Shown here piece after piece: positions 39,625 to 54,123 of a stretch of DNA of 64,000 bases. Made by a program: the position numbers and the translations under genes. The stretch spans positions 24,357,263 through 24,421,262 of the forward strand of contig CM072885.1 of NCBI GenBank assembly GCA_037013685.1, read 5' to 3'. The notes under the pieces are model-generated. The model did not search any database. It was not told where the DNA came from and saw only the letters and a program-made list of their open reading frames with translations. The stretch is from Acridotheres tristis. Taxonomy: Eukaryota > Chordata > Aves > Passeriformes > Sturnidae. Positions within the stretch are counted from its first letter, which is position 1. Each line of letters starts with the position of its first letter.

Positions 39625-40080
39625 CACAGGTACAGTGTGGGGAGAGACTGGATCAAGACCTGCCCTGGGGAGAAGGACTTGGGGTGTTGGTGGATGAGAA
39701 GCTTCAATATGTCTCAGCAAAGAGTGCTTGCAGCCCTGAGAGCCAAATGTACCATGGAATGGACCTAAAGCCATGGGGTCAGCAGGTCAATTCTACCCCT
39801 CTTCACTCATCTGGATTGCTGTGTTCAGCTCTGGGAAACATTTAGATGAGGTATTAGGACGAAATGGACGAAATTCTTTACTGAGAGGGTGGTGAGGCAT
39901 CAGAACAGTTTGCCCAGAGAGGTTGTGGATGCCCCATCCCTGTAAATTTTCAGGGCCAGGGAGACTGGAGCTCTGAGCAACCTGGAATAGCGGAAGGTGT
40001 CTGTGTCCACAGCAGGGAGGTTGGAACTAAATTACGTTTTAAGTTCTTTTCAACCCAAACCATTCTATGATTCCATGAAA
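39625..40080 (+). mobile_element. CR1 LINE, 5'-truncated 3' end
   Basis: Matches the end of CR1 ORF2 and the 3' UTR: GACTTGGGGTGTTGGTGGATGA near the start, then AGAGGTTGTGGATGCCCCATC and GGAGGTTGGAACTAAAT, ending CCATTCTATGATTCCATGA, the CR1 3' octamer pair. The reading frame is broken. Lies in MTPN intron 1, antisense to the gene, 300 bp from the solo LTR. Confidence 0.9.
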
Positions 40081-43000
40081 TAGCACCAAAAAGGGCAATC
40101 TGATCTTTCATCATAGAAAAAGAACTTTATATAGCTTTCCTCCTCTGAATTCTTCTTCCACAAATCAGTTGTTCAAACACAGAACTGGAAGCTCAAATAC
40201 TCTGTTTTTCCATTAACTTTGAAGACTTGAGAAGAACTAAAATTGAATATTATGAGTTCAAACACAAAAAGCCAACACAGTAGGCTGAGTTTTACCAATG
40301 AAAACTCAACTGCTACTACCCCAGTTTTCTCACTATTGGAATTGTATCACTATTGAAACAATCCTTGGGCTTATGTGCAGAAGTACTAGATTTCCCATAT
40401 GACCCGAACAAGAGTGCTTTCCTACTCCTCAGTCTGCCTCTGGAGTGGTTCTGTATGGATGATACTCTGTAAACTCTGTTCTCATCTAAAGCAGTGATTA
40501 ATGCACTGCTAGCCTTAACTGCAAACTGGAATGAAACATATCCACAAACCCAAGATATTAATTTTTATAAAATATGTTGAAGAAATCTAACAGCATTGTA
40601 GGACACCAGGTCCTAACAACTCAGCTTGCTATACATAAGTAGTCACCCCGTCTGCCCTTTAGGCCTTCACTTCAGTAATCCCACAACATTCCACCCGATC
40701 TTTTGAGCAATGCTGTAGTTCAACTTTTGCCCTCACCCCAGGAAGAGTCTCAGGATCTAAAAAGCAGCACTGGCTTTGATGAGTAGTTTTCATTCTTGCC
40801 AAGACAAACTGATTTAGCCAACCAAAATCCATGCTAGCATTTTCACAGGTCCCTGGAGATTACCAATAGGTAAAGACGTTAGGTATGAATTACCAAATCC
40901 GCATCACGGTGTTTCTAAAAAAATTATTTATTGTTTAAGTGTCAAATTAACACTACTCTAAAAACCTTTGACTAGCAGAGATAATATATTCATTTCTTCT
41001 TCCAAGCTGGTTATAAAATTTCCTTTAAATATTTCGTTATGGTAACGGAAATGAGCACCAGCCTGAAGCAGTTTTTGCTGGGTAGAGAGGTTAAATATTT
41101 GTGTCTATGACAGGAACTGGCACAGCTTTGCACTGATACAGCAGACAGATCCTAACATCATCTGCCCTAATACAAATCTGAAGGTAATGAAGCCAGCAGT
41201 CCAGTATTTTAGCCAAGAAAATAATCTATGTAAGCTTTTGTGTATTTCATCATAACTAGTCTAATGTGCTGTTTTCACATTCCCATCTGTTTTAACTAAG
41301 AGCAAGAACAATTCAAATGACCAGCTCAAAACAAGTCAGTGCAAGGTATCATTTAAACATCTGTACATTTTTTTTCCCATAAATGGAAAACACTGTTGAC
41401 ATATGATACCTCAGGGACTGCAGACCAAAGAACTGGGCAGAGCAAATGGAAAAGGTAAAGTTCACATTTCCACTCAAGCTGTTTTATTGAAAAAAAACTA
41501 CTGAAACAATGCAGGAGGCCTAAGAAGAAGCAACAGTATTTCATAATTTCTGCTCACAAGTTTATCGAGTCTCAAGTTTTCTTGTCTCTATCTTCTGGTA
41601 CAAAAGAAAAATGACCATGTTTCACTAACAGTCATTAATATTCAAACCAAGAGCAAGAGTGGAAGCTGGTGAAATAACTAGTAACTCAAAGTCTGGGTTA
41701 AGCTCAAAGAGCAGAAAGGGAAGTAAAAAGATTAATGTTGTAAGCTGTGAATTGTTTATGATTTTGAAGCAGATTTCTTCAGTTAAAAACCTGCAATAAG
41801 ATCCTGCCAGGGCTAAGGAAATCAACTCATTATAACTGCAAGTAGGCAGCTTCCAACAGCAACTGCAAAAGTTTTGTGCCAGATTGAAAGTTTCATGTGA
41901 ATCACCTATACTTTAAAAAATTACTTAGTTTCAGTCCACCCAAAAATATCAGTGTAACCCGGCCTCATTCAGCCTGCAGAGACAACTGCTGTTGCTGCTT
42001 AGTGGTTCAGCATATTCCGACCATTCCAGGAGCTCTCCAACTGCAGCCTGAGTGGACTACAGTTGTTCGCAGACAACTGAAGCAAATGACCTACATTTAC
42101 TGTGTAGGATAACCACTTTTCACTTGGAGAATTTCAGAAAACTAGAAGTTGGTTGTTTTTTTGTTTAACAGCTGAGAGTGACTGCATTAGCTAAGCCTAC
42201 CTACCCATTATTTCTTTGCTTATCCACACAGGTATTTAATTAACATCTTTTCAACTCTTTTGCGTGTTTCATTCCCTGTCCTCTAAATTTTACAGCTTGA
42301 AGCAAAAAGGAATTTTCTCCCAGATGTCTTCTTTCTACCCTGTTTGCTTTGGGAAATATATGGGACGAGTTGATTTTACACCTCCCCCTTATCACATCTT
42401 ACTGAACAAACAGAAATAGCAAAAACATCCACAAGAAATCCTGTAGAGATAGTGATCAAAAACCAAATCCAAATTAACAGATGTTGAGAAGGGGACTTGA
42501 ATACAGAAAGTTAAATCCCTGTGGAAGAGGGTGCAGATATGGGTATCAAATTTTCCTAATTTTTCTGGATTCACTTCTGGTATTTGCTATTAGTTTAGCC
42601 TGCAACATCCAACTGAGCTTCTGTTTTTAAAAATATGAAAAGAAGGCTACTCAAAACATTTCAGCACAACAGACCCTCAAAAGTTTATCAAAAAGGGGTT
42701 TCTGTTCTGAGGAGAGCATGTGTCCCTCCAGCTGGCATTTTGCAGCAAGTTCTACAACCAGAGCAGACAGATGTAGATGTCCATGTAAAAGACGGATATC
42801 TACTTTGCAATTCTCTACTTTAGGAAAAGCCTTAATTGCTAATAATAACACCAATATTTGGTTTGTAAAATTTAAGAAAATTAATTATGAACCTGATGAT
42901 GAATTTTGCCTGTCTTGATATGGTATCTAAAGTAACTCTGCAAAGATTTTAAAGCACTGCTACACTTATTTTGGCTTAAGCCAACAAAAAGATGCTTAAC

Positions 43001-44974
43001 AAGCATACTTTTCAGGTTTTGGTGGTGGTAAGCAAGTATCTAGCTTATCCACCATAATCAAATGCAATCTGAAGTCCTTTGTCTCAGTCAAACAAATACA
43101 ATTCCAGAAGCAACTGCTAAATAAACTGAACTACTGAGCCATCTGTGCTTCAGTTGTATCAGCATTTTGTGAGACAAACAAACCTGATACGAACTGTTCT
43201 GTAGAAAAGTAATGAACCATTTCCTAGCTACAGCTTCTAGAAGCTCGTGCTACAATCCCAGCTTCAAAGATATGCCAAACACATGTGTTATTGAAAACAG
43301 TTGTTCTCTCCTCCCCAAAATCCTTAATCTATGCAAGACTTGAGTGAGAAATAATATAACTCACTCACTAATTGCACTACCAAGGGATGAAACAGGAATG
43401 AAGGGCCCAGTTGTGCAGCTTCTCTTAGCTCCTATGAATCTCCATTTACAAGTTTGGTCCAAAACTTCCATTTATAAGTTTGTTTCTTAGTTAGGCAACA
43501 GCTCAGAGTAATGGCAGCAACCAGTTCTGACAGAATAAGCTGTTGCAGACAAAGGTATCATTACTGTCTGTTCAGATTTACCTCTAACTGATGAATGTTA
43601 GTGCACGAAATATTCTGGATCACGAATTGAAACAGCCAATGATCAGACAGTTTCCAAACTGCCTCTGCTTAGAAAGACTGTTAGAATTCAGAATTAAAGT
43701 TAAAATGCTTTAATTATAGCATCAGGACTCACCTGTCAGCCCTGATACAGGGGGCACAAACATTAGTAAAAGCCTTTAACCGTTAATTCTAAAGATATGC
43801 AGATCAATCCAATGACTTAAACCTTAAGTTTACATAAACCTGATGTTCACTCTAAAAAGGTGTTAAACACTGCATCTACTGAACACAGTGCAGTGTCCAT
43901 TTTCATACGCAACACTGAGCTGGCCTGAAAGGGTTGTACTTTTTATTCCAGAAGTGACTGGCCAGATTCCGTGTTTTCCCACTATATTTTCGATTATGTG
44001 ATTTGGATGATGACTACTTCTAAGGGTATACTAAGTACAAGATATTCCAGATGACTATCAAACAGGAGCCATCAACCATACATAAACTAGGAATCAGAGC
44101 AGTAAATCAGCCTCAGTAATTCAGGACTAGACCTGAGCAAACTGACAACAGATTACACAATGAAAACAGAAAAATCTACAAAATAACACCTGCTCCTGCA
44201 AAAAAGAAATTTTTTTTCTCAAGCTTAACAGGTCAGAAATTGCTCCAAAAGTTAAGCAGCTGAGCAAAGGATCCCAGCCATTACCACACATTCTGTATTG
44301 AGTTATTAAATCCCAATTAAAACACTTTCAGTTTCAGGAAGAAGCCCACATCAAGTCCTGTATTAAACTGCTCAGTACATGTTTGTCCAAGGAATGAACA
44401 GGAAGTAGATGTCTTCCTTTGAGGCAAACACACAGCATCAGCTACTGGGTTTCAGTTTCAATAGGTGCCAGCTTGATATTTTGAATTCTCTGCATGATAT
44501 AAAGACACAATAATTAAAAAAAAAAAAAACCCGCATTCACCCGTGAATGTGAAATGTGAATTCTCAAAGCTCAAGTTGTACAGTATCAGAAAACTATGAG
44601 AGAATAAACAGGAACATAAGTCTATCTCCCAAAGATTATTGCTATGGTTAAAAACCCCCTGAGTTTAAGTGCTTTAACTGGGGCTTAAGGACCATAAGCA
44701 GGAATTACTTCTCCAGAAACTGAACAAAATATATGTCCCAAGGCAAAACCCAGTGTTCTATCAAAACCAAAGCAGTGAAGCTTAGCATCTAAATAGGTTT
44801 TCCTATAAGATTAACAGGCATTATTTTCCTGCGCACATTGAATTCACATTTTCTTCATTCAGCAATGCATATCTTTATATGAAATGTCAAAAGCAGCATT
44901 AATGAGTTCTAGAGGTTTTGTGCCTTAATGCAGTTTTGTTGACACGATGAAGCAGTCGGCAATTGGAATCATGC

Positions 44975-44992
44975 AAAAAAAAAAAAAAAAAA
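44975..44992. repeat. Poly(A) run (A18) in intron 1
   Basis: A18 on the + strand, that is U18 in the MTPN pre-mRNA. Confidence 0.9.
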
Positions 44993-47900
44993 CAACACCG
45001 AAGCAAAAAAACTCAATCAGAAAAGGTATTTTTGCATCCTTAAAGTAAACACTGCTTTCTAAGCAGTATATACTTAAAGACATATGCATTAACAACTACA
45101 TAATGGCTCCCTGAACCGATATACACACTCTGAATATTCAGCTTCACTGTTATACTTTCACTAAAACTTATAAATATTGGTATTGCACTTTTAAGTTTGA
45201 AATAACCCACCTACAAAAGTTAAGCTATTTTCTCCAGATTTCCAGGAATTACTGTTGAAATGCCTTAGTAAATACAGTCTACTAACTTTTCACAGAAATG
45301 GAACTAAAGACTGTATTTCATGTTATACTCTAAATTAGAGGACCCTATTTTGAAAGTAATTGTATTTACTGTCATTATGCCCAAGACAAATTTAAATAAC
45401 AATTACTCTTTTTATCACAAGACAGTTTTTTAAACCATGCTAAATATCCATGACTTCAGCCAAGAAACAGTTAATAGCATTACTGAAGTTATTGAAAATT
45501 CAGCAATGCAAGAAATAAAACTTCTCACAAATGCCTCGCCTGAGTACAAAGGATACTGTGAGGTTTTTTGTGGGTTTGTTTGGTTTTTCTTAATACAGGG
45601 CATATACCGAAATGCAGATCTCACCTCAGAGAACTCTCCTGACCTCTTTCTTATTTGACTTGAAATCTTCTACTTTCAGTTGCATTACCTGAATCAAGCT
45701 CTGGAAGTATTTTTGAACAAACAGAAAAATACTTTTTAAACATTTATTGCCTACGGTATTTGCTTTCATAGTGCCATTAACGAATTAGTTTAAATGACAG
45801 ATGCTGATGGTAACTATTCTATGGACAGCTCTCTACATCTATTGTCTCAAATGGCCTAAGAGCTCATCTTTCCTGCTTGAAGGTAATCACTAATTTATAG
45901 GTCACAAGTGTGTTAAAAAGCAAGTTCATAAATGACAGGAGTTTGGGAAACGAAAGTATCAGTCATTCAACAATAATTATCAAGACTTGACCTTAGCTCA
46001 TCAGAAACTTTGAGCACACAGTTTTGTTATATAAACTGACTCAGAACATTCTCTGAACTTTGGCTGAAAGTGTGACAGGGCAGTTTCCAGAACACCTATC
46101 TAGTGATATTTGCCTGCTCAGCTTATTAACTACAGCCTGCAATTACTCTCTTTGATTTCCAAAGTGTAGCTGAAGGCTAAGTGAAAGGATTTCACCATTT
46201 CTCTTCCGGCCTGTAACCACTGAGGAAGGCAGCAATGTCTGTAAACAAAGACGAAACTGCAGACCATACTCTAATTCTTGATGCAGCAAGAGACAAAAAT
46301 TCTTTCTTTGAAGGAACACAATGCCCTTGGCAGACAATGTATCTGAAGTGAGCTACAGAATTACACTAAGAAATACTAATAAAGACGTAAAAATGGACAG
46401 AAGTGCTAAAAGTACCAAATCCCAAGTCTCCCAAGCTACTTCAAAGCCATATTCATGTGCATTATGAGTTTTCAAGACCATATTTTTCTTTCTTCCTACT
46501 ATCCCTCATCAGGATTTCAGTTGCTTTTGGGAAAACAAATTATTTGATACTCCAGTTTTCATTAAAAAGAGAAAAAAAACCAAAACAAACAAATAAAAAT
46601 TAAAAAAAAAAAAACAACAAAAAACCTCACAAAACACACACACAAGTACATTCCAATCAGAGAATTAAGACAAGAACTACAGCTTGTTCAATAGGACTTA
46701 TTAGTACTGATTGCAATCCAAGTCAAAATAGCAACACTAGATAGCAGTTCCTTAACCATTTAAATAAAAGTATTGTTTCCCTCCCCATCTGTGGCCTGTA
46801 ATTGTAGAATTTGCCATCACTGGTCACAATTAACACAGGCTTTAACAGCAGTATACTATAAAAAAAAGTTAATCTCATACACAGCATCCAATAAAAGTTT
46901 TAAACTCACTTTAATATGAGCTGTGCTGATTTATACCTATCCCTCCTCATAATGAGCTAAAGCAGAAAAACATCTAATTGTCCAAAATCGCTGAAACTGC
47001 AATTTATAAGAAGAACAACTGTTGTATAACCAACTGGTCAGTTATTGGCACTTATTAATTCCAGCTCATGCTTTTGTCCTAGCAATAGATTTGTCTACAG
47101 AAATGACAACTGCTTCTTTCCACAGAATTGTACTTGGAAATTCAACATTCATTTTGCTATGGAGGGGAAGAAAAATTAGGAATAATTTAATAAAAACCTT
47201 CAATTTGAGAAATGGGCAAATTAGATATAAAGAAGTAACTTTGCTCACACTTTTGTGTGGACACATATTCAGAAGTTCAAACAAGCATAAACAAAGCCAT
47301 AAAAAACATGCCAAAATCTGATCGTTCACATATAACTGCATCCCTACAACTTCAGCAATACAATCATATACAGCTCCTGGTTCTCTGCATCTTTCCTAAA
47401 TTTTCTCTTCTGACTCTTGATCAGACATAAAAATTCTTGGAAATGAGAACCCTGAGTTCTCAATGTTCTCTTTGAACTTAAGTAGAATATTTGACCTTCA
47501 AGTCCTGATATCTTACCAGCTAAGCTTAGGGTCCTTCAGAAAAGGCACACGGAAGTTGCTTGGTCTGCTGAGAACTACCCAAAGGAATCCTTATTTATAC
47601 ATTTTGACACTGCTGCAAGATTCACTCATTCAGTATTTTTTATTTATGTGGCGTGCATGAGTCACCAATGCCATAGTAGCCAAGTCAACATTCACTGCAC
47701 AATCTTCACATCTAACAAAACCTTCCACATACATATTATTCCAAATGGATACAGATCCATACCACTGCAGAAATGTTCTCCTGGAGTTTTAGAAAGCTTA
47801 GCACATCTCCTTCTTGTTGAAGTGCAAGTTAACTAACTGAGCTAGGCTTGAAAAACAAGGATTTATTAAGGATAAAACTGACACAAGAGGGAAAATTTTG

Positions 47901-50900
47901 GTTAGAATAAGGGAGGGGAGAAAGAAGAGTAGTGGCAGAAGTAAATACCTTCCTCATACCACTGAATTCTCTGCTTGCTATTCATAACATACTCCCAACT
48001 TGGACTATCATACTTAGAAACGTATATGCTGTATACCACACACTTGGACAAAACAGGATGTATTTCAGAAATATAATTTGCTTTCAATTTAGGAAGTACA
48101 TTAGTACATGGAATACATTAGCACATCAGCAAAAAAAAAATTAAATCCAATGTTTTATTACAATCTGGTCTTAATAACTCTCTCTACTTTTTGCAGGAAA
48201 CACCCATTAAGTACAGGACAAGTCAGTATGGTAAGAACAGCCCAGACAGAATCAAGTAAGGAAGTACTTGACTTGGGATTTTAAGCATAGCAAGGTTAAT
48301 TGTGAATCAGTTAGGCAATATGTTAAAGCCACCAAGATTTTCAGAGCACAGAAGCAAACTCAATGAACAAAATCACCACAGCCTGACATCAACATCTAAA
48401 AGAAAATATTACATTTAGCAGTTCCAGATTCATGATCATTCAAATGACCACATCCAATGTGAGCTCTATTTACATTTCAAATTGAAATGGCTGAAGAATC
48501 AGTTCTATCTGTACCTTCACCAAAAAAGGGAGAGATTTGAGAATCCTGAAATGTTCATTCAATCAGTGAGTCACACATTCCACTGCAATGCCAGGTTTGC
48601 AGACAAGTTTGTTACTCCACGCTGGTCCTATAAACTACTTAAGAACTGATGCACAAACTATTAATATCTGTGAATAATTCTTTGCCACATGTCCTCAGAC
48701 TCTCTTGGATCAGACTGGGGAAATTAATTAAATATCCTGAAGAGATGGTTTTCAACCACCTCATTCGTTTTATTGTACACACTACTAAGAAGGGGCAGTA
48801 TTGTGTTTTTCTGGAAGGTTTTCTAATACATTCCTAACATTTTTGTTAAGACTAAGTCCACTAGGAATATGGAACCTGCTAAGGGCAGGTGACAGTATCA
48901 AATAATTCTCTTGTTCCATAAAAGGAAGGATTTAGGTCATCATGTTCAAATTTGCAAAATGTAAATTGAACACCAAGTTTAATTAGAACTACAAGTAAAA
49001 CAAAATTATCTTTAGCAATCACACTTCAGCACACTCAACTCAAGTGGAGTAATCAAGTGTAAATCAAGTAATCAAGTGGAAAATAAACTCCTAGAATCTG
49101 CAGAAAAAGACAAACCCACATAGTAAAAGTGCTGGCATAACACTAGCGAGTTACAGTACAGAGATATCTAAGAGGCCCCACAGGGAATGAGTTCAGTCCA
49201 GGAGATCCCAGATCAGGCCTAGCTCTGATATGCTCCTGGACAAACTAGTGAGATATAGCTACCCTGCACTGTAATCCAGACAGGCTTCCAGGCTGTCACT
49301 CAAGTGCAGGAAACCTGTTATCTGACCAGAGGCAATTCAGGTATCAATGTAGCCATAATAATAATGCGCACTTCAGCATTCAGCATGATGACACAGGGGA
49401 ATTTCAATGTACCCATGGTATAATTCATCTGTAAATCAAGCAATCTACTCGTATATAGCAACCATGTCAGTACTCATTTTCATTTAGTTTGTAACTGAAG
49501 GTGTAGAAGGCATTGGAATGGACAATGAAAAGAGCAGAGGTTACCCCCAGGAACTAAAAGCTATTTATTACTCCATGTTAATCTTTCTTCTTGAATATAT
49601 ATTAAGTCGCTTCTCTTTTTCACTACACTTAACTATATTCCTGATTGTTGCTTCTATTTCAAAAAGGTACTTCTAAACAGTTTCTTTTATTTTAGCCTCC
49701 ATAGTTTAGCAGTAGTCAAGTTTTATGCATTTCTTAAGACATGTATTCAAACTTCACTATATCCTAAAGAACTGAACGACTGCAGCATCACAGCTTTGTC
49801 AAGAACACACAAGTGGTCACTATTGTCTAGATGAGTTACTGGAGGTCCTCCAAGAATTTGGTTTTGTTTCGTTATTTAAAAAAACAAGACTCCACACCAG
49901 AAATGCCTACTAGGCCACATCCATTTCACAGCCTACCATCACTTCAGCCTCCCAGTCCTCTGAGCAGTAAAAGTCTGGTGCTTCCAGTTTGGTTGCCTGT
50001 TGTATCTTATGGTATTAGGTTAGTTGATTTATCAAATTTAACTGTAAGCAGTGATAGGTTTAGGAAACGATGTAACGGGTTAAAGCAGCTCATGAAAGTG
50101 GGGAATTCTCAGTTAAGCTATGGGAGATGAAATTACTTCAGAACAAACATTTATTGAAGCCTCTCCTACAAATCGAAGTTTATCTTGCCAAAAACGTTAT
50201 GCCTAGTGAATAAAAGAAATTGTACTTCGCCTCAGAAATCTACTATTGAAAATGCTATGTGCACATGCTGATAGAGAAGTCCTTTCTAAGCAACTGCACA
50301 GTTTATCTAATTCTATTGGGGAAAAAGGCTAAAGAAAAGGAAAAAGAACAAACACCATTCAGTTTAAGAAATTCTGCAGGATTAATATAACTTGTTCTTC
50401 TTCAACTGATACTTTTTAACATATTCCCTATCTTGAGTAAGGTAAATATCTTTCAGCTGCGTGGGTCCTCCTCCCCCATTAAACTGCATATTTGATTCAG
50501 CTGTTCCCATGGAAGTTTCTGCTTTCTTGAGGAATTTTAAAACTTTGAGTGGATGTATGTGGGAAGAGAGCAGAATTCCTTCAATACCTTAGAATCCTGT
50601 AGGCATCTCTGAAGCCAACATATGCTGGCTATATTAAAAAGGAAGACATCAAAGAAAGCAAACAGTAAAAATGACTTTTTAATCTAGTCATCATAAAAAT
50701 AGCTGACACTGTACTTAACTGCTAGCATAACACACTAGATACAGTATTCCAGGAGAAATTTACATTTACCATAAAGAAAAAGTTGACACTGTTGAAAGTT
50801 GAGAAATATAGATGCTAATATGATGTCTCTTACAAAAACAGAAAGAAGTCCTACAAGATTATTCAAACTATAAAAATAATCTTTCATATTTTCATCAAAT

Positions 50901-53465
50901 AGAAGCCACCAGTGTCTTTCAAATGAAGAGTGGCAACACTGAGATCTCTTTTGCTAAGCAACAAAGCAGTATCATTTGGCACTACCCATTTCCTTGCCAC
51001 GCCTCAGATCTACTTCATGTGAAAAGTTTTTTCCTGAAGAAAATACCTTCAGGAGAATAAAAGATTCCTATGTAGAAAAATAAGTAATGCAAATAAAGAC
51101 CCTTGCTTCTGTTTCTGTATCCTTTCTTTGTCCAGGAACTGTTGAAATGGCAGAAACATTCTCTTTCTTCTTTGTATTTACTAGCCAAACCTCAGATAAA
51201 AAAAAAATAATAAGAGATACTTATGACTCCAAAGACAGAACCTCCCACCTTATTACACACAAATTAAGAAAATGTCTGATTAAAATAGTTCAACTTCTAC
51301 AGTCTCACTGATAACATCCACTTATATTATTATTTTTAAAGCACGCAGGGTCACCTAGTTAGCATTTCAAGCACTGCCATTCAGATATGAAACAAAATCA
51401 GGGGTGAAAGCCTTCATGTGGTAATTGGTGGCAAAACTACAAGATTATAGTTAAATAGGCTGTACTGTTTCTAAACAAGTAATGAGGAAACAAGAAATAA
51501 AACAAATGAGAAATTGGGAAACAAAAGTTTCAGGAAGACAGACAAGGAAGAATTTTATGAAGATGCTGGCTGTAAGATATATGACTGCCTCCCCCATTAC
51601 AGGGAGAGGAAATTCCTGCCACTGCAAAGTTTATTTAAGTAGAATTCCTGAACATTAAATCATACTTAGAGCAGGAAAGCAGCATCGAGCAGAAACCATA
51701 TAACTGATAAGGAAGAAAGTCAGAAAGCACAGACAGATACTTTCCTGAGAACTCTAACTACCAAAGAATGATTTGTCTTGACATATTTCATTATTCTCAG
51801 AACTGAGAAAGTGAAGTTCCAGCTGAGGCTTCTCCGACATTCAGATGGTTTATGGAGTTCTCTTGGCCCTCCTCAACATACGTTTCCTATCATACAGTAA
51901 AACAAACTCATTCTTGTACTCTTTTCTCCCCTGGCAGCACCTCCTCTATTTCGTTTACCTTCCCAAAACCCACCTACCTGCACCTCTGTAAAACTTACAA
52001 AAATGAGACAAAAAAATTTACAAACCACTACGAAGGATGAGGACTAGTCAAAACTTGGCTTATATAAGCTTTGTTTCCACAGGAAACCAGCCTAAGAGTT
52101 TACTAGTCCATAGTCTGTCAAGGAAACAAAAAGGACTTGAAAACATTTGACTTCTTGTAGGTTGTTTAACAACTGAAGACAACACATACTCGCAAGTGGG
52201 AGAAAAGTACGAATAAGATTAGATCACAAACCAACAGAAAATGGCCCAGAGTTTATTCAACGGCTACATTAGAAGCAGTTCCACAATGTAAGAGCACTCA
52301 AGGATTGCAGGCTCCTTTTACGCTAATCATCTAACCCCAGTGAGTAACTCTCTTCTAAGGATTTCGGCCTCATTAGTGCAATTAGATGATAGCCTACAGC
52401 CTCTTTACTACAGCAGCATCCAGGCTAGCTCAAGCCTCTTTCAGTAGAAGATGGAACCAAGTATCTGACTCGGCACTGAAGCAGATAAAGAGTGATCACA
52501 TAAATCCATTTGCTACACAAGTTGCAGCGCCACTCAGAAGAGTGGGAATACAAAAAAAAGCCTTCTAATTAGCACTGCAGTGAACTTGTAGATATAAACT
52601 GAACCAAAACAGTCACTGTCAAAGCTTTAAAGCCTCTGCCTCAGCAAAAGATACACAGGGATCCAATAATTACTAACGTGCAGTGAAAATTTTTTAGACA
52701 TGGAAATCCTTTAAAAGCTGTAGGAAAAACCCAAGTATTCTGCTGACATACTCTTCAAGTCCCCAAATCTGAGAAGATATTGGATATACCAATGTATTAC
52801 CCAACTTTATTACACAGACACAGGTACACAACCTTTAGCAAACAGACGAAGTAGGATAATTACATTATTCCCAGTTATTTCCTCTAGAACTTTATAGGCA
52901 GAGCATGTGAGCGCACAGCGACTTTACATCAAAGTCCAGAAGCTTAGCTAGAACTGTCAGAGAAGACTATTCAGGCTAAGCTATCGGACTTTGTACTAAA
53001 GCAGCTGGAAGTACTTGTACACTTTCCTTTTTGCCAGGAGCACTGCAAGTTTGAAAGTTGACAGCTGGACTAGAAAGAACTTAAATCACCACGACAAGTT
53101 GTGTCAGCATGTGTCAAGCTCCCAAAGACAATCATTCACTTGTTCGGAGATCTAAATAATTACAGGTAAATTACATGTACACCTCTGCTGTGATGTAACA
53201 GCTCCCAGACAATATTTTTGAACAGTAAGAATTCGCTGAAGCAGAATGTTGGCCTTATGTACTTTTCCCACAAACCTCAGTGACAACAGAAGGCAAATGA
53301 GGACAGAATGCAGCTTTCAAATACTGCCATGTACCTGAGGACTGTTCAGTCATCACACAGGTGTATGCTGTTCCTGCAGCCCTCGCTCTAGCTAGATATC
53401 AGCACACTTCCCGGAAGATTAATGAATTAAGCCTCAGCACACCCGGTAGCTTAACATCATCCTAT

Positions 53466-53575
53466 TAAGGATGAGCCCTGAGGCACAGAGGGGAAGGATA
53501 ACCAAACCGAGGCCACAAATCCACACAAGATCAGCGAAATAGGACCGGGATCTTAGCTGTCAATCCATTAAGTTT
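53466..53575 (+). repeat. MIR-type ancient SINE fragment
   Basis: CCTGAGGCACAGAGGGGAAGG, then a CCACAAATCCACACAAG-like stretch and GGACCGGGATCTTAGCTG, follows the order of the MIR core consensus (fraction ending CTGAGGCACAGAGAGG ... GGTCACACAG ... GCCGGGATT). It is diverged, consistent with insertion before the bird-mammal split. It lies at the 5' edge of MTPN intron 1. Confidence 0.6.
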
Positions 53576-53817
53576 CGCGTAGTGACACGGAATAACTCCA
53601 CTGGCATGCGCGAGGGGCGGACGAGGGCAGGAAAGGAGGAAGCTGAGGAACCGAGAGGCCCCGAGGAGGGGAAGGGAGCCCTCAGCTCCGCACGGAGCTC
53701 AGCGAGCGGCGGTGCTCGCCCAGACCGCGGCTACCACCGCCTCGGCCCCATCCTGGGGGCTGCATGCACATCCCTCCCTTCCTCCCTCCCTCCTCTGCCC
53801 GCGCCGCCTCCTCCTAC

Positions 53818-53889
53818 CTTGGCCACGTAGTCCTTCACCTCATCCAAGTCTCCGTTTTTGAGGGCCCACATGAACTCCTTGTCGGACAT
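53818..53889 (-). CDS. MTPN: MTPN (myotrophin) coding exon 1, residues 1-24
   Basis: This is the first coding exon of myotrophin, a small soluble ankyrin-repeat protein. From family knowledge it binds the actin capping protein CapZ and keeps it from filament barbed ends; it has also been linked to cardiac hypertrophy and NF-kB signalling. On the minus strand the ATG is at 53889-53887, with G at -3 and a NotI-like GCGGCCGC just upstream. The 24 codons begin [14 protein letters not shown] and end DYVAK, the N-terminal capping helices of the family. The exon ends AAG and is followed by the donor GTAGGAGG at 53817. Residue 2 is Ser, where I recall Cys in mammals. The next coding exon is 22 kb away. 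The exon lies inside a CpG island. The upstream frame stays open, but this start gives the normal 118-residue protein. Identification is very secure. Confidence 0.97.
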
Positions 53890-53998
53890 CGCGGCCGCCG
53901 GGCAGGGGGACGCGGGCGGGCGAGGCGACGAGGGGCCGGCGGCAGCTGCCGGGAGCGCGGGCGGCGGCGCGGGCGGCGGGAGCCCCTCCCCGGCTGCC

Positions 53999-54017
53999 GG
54001 GCGGGGCGGGGCGGGGC
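53999..54017. promoter_or_regulatory. GC-box array (Sp/KLF type)
   Basis: Three overlapping GGGGCGGGG units in a row about 110-130 bp upstream of the MTPN ATG; likely Sp1/Sp3/KLF binding. Confidence 0.55.
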
Positions 54018-54123
54018 CGGGCTCGGGACAGCGCGGGAAGGCGCGCGGGCAGCGCGGGGCGGGGCCGGGCCGGGCAGGGCACGAGGCAGCGCGGGCGGTC
54101 CCGCTGGGCCGAGGAGCTGCTGT

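Larger units (their letters stand above)
31791..53817 (-). other. MTPN: MTPN intron 1 (about 22.0 kb)
   Basis: Bounded by GTAGG at 53817 and AG at 31792-31791 on the minus strand. AT-rich. It contains a MIR fragment (53466-53575), a full CR1 3' end (39625-40080), a solo LTR (38964-39324), a decayed CR1 (38440-38860), a CR1 fragment (34345-34432), a possible hAT remnant (about 34113) and A-runs at 44516-44529, 44975-44992 and 46612-46624. I see no coding exon or RNA gene from 40.1 to 53.4 kb; the small frames there (for example 47022-47321 and 49831-50130) look random. Confidence 0.85.
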
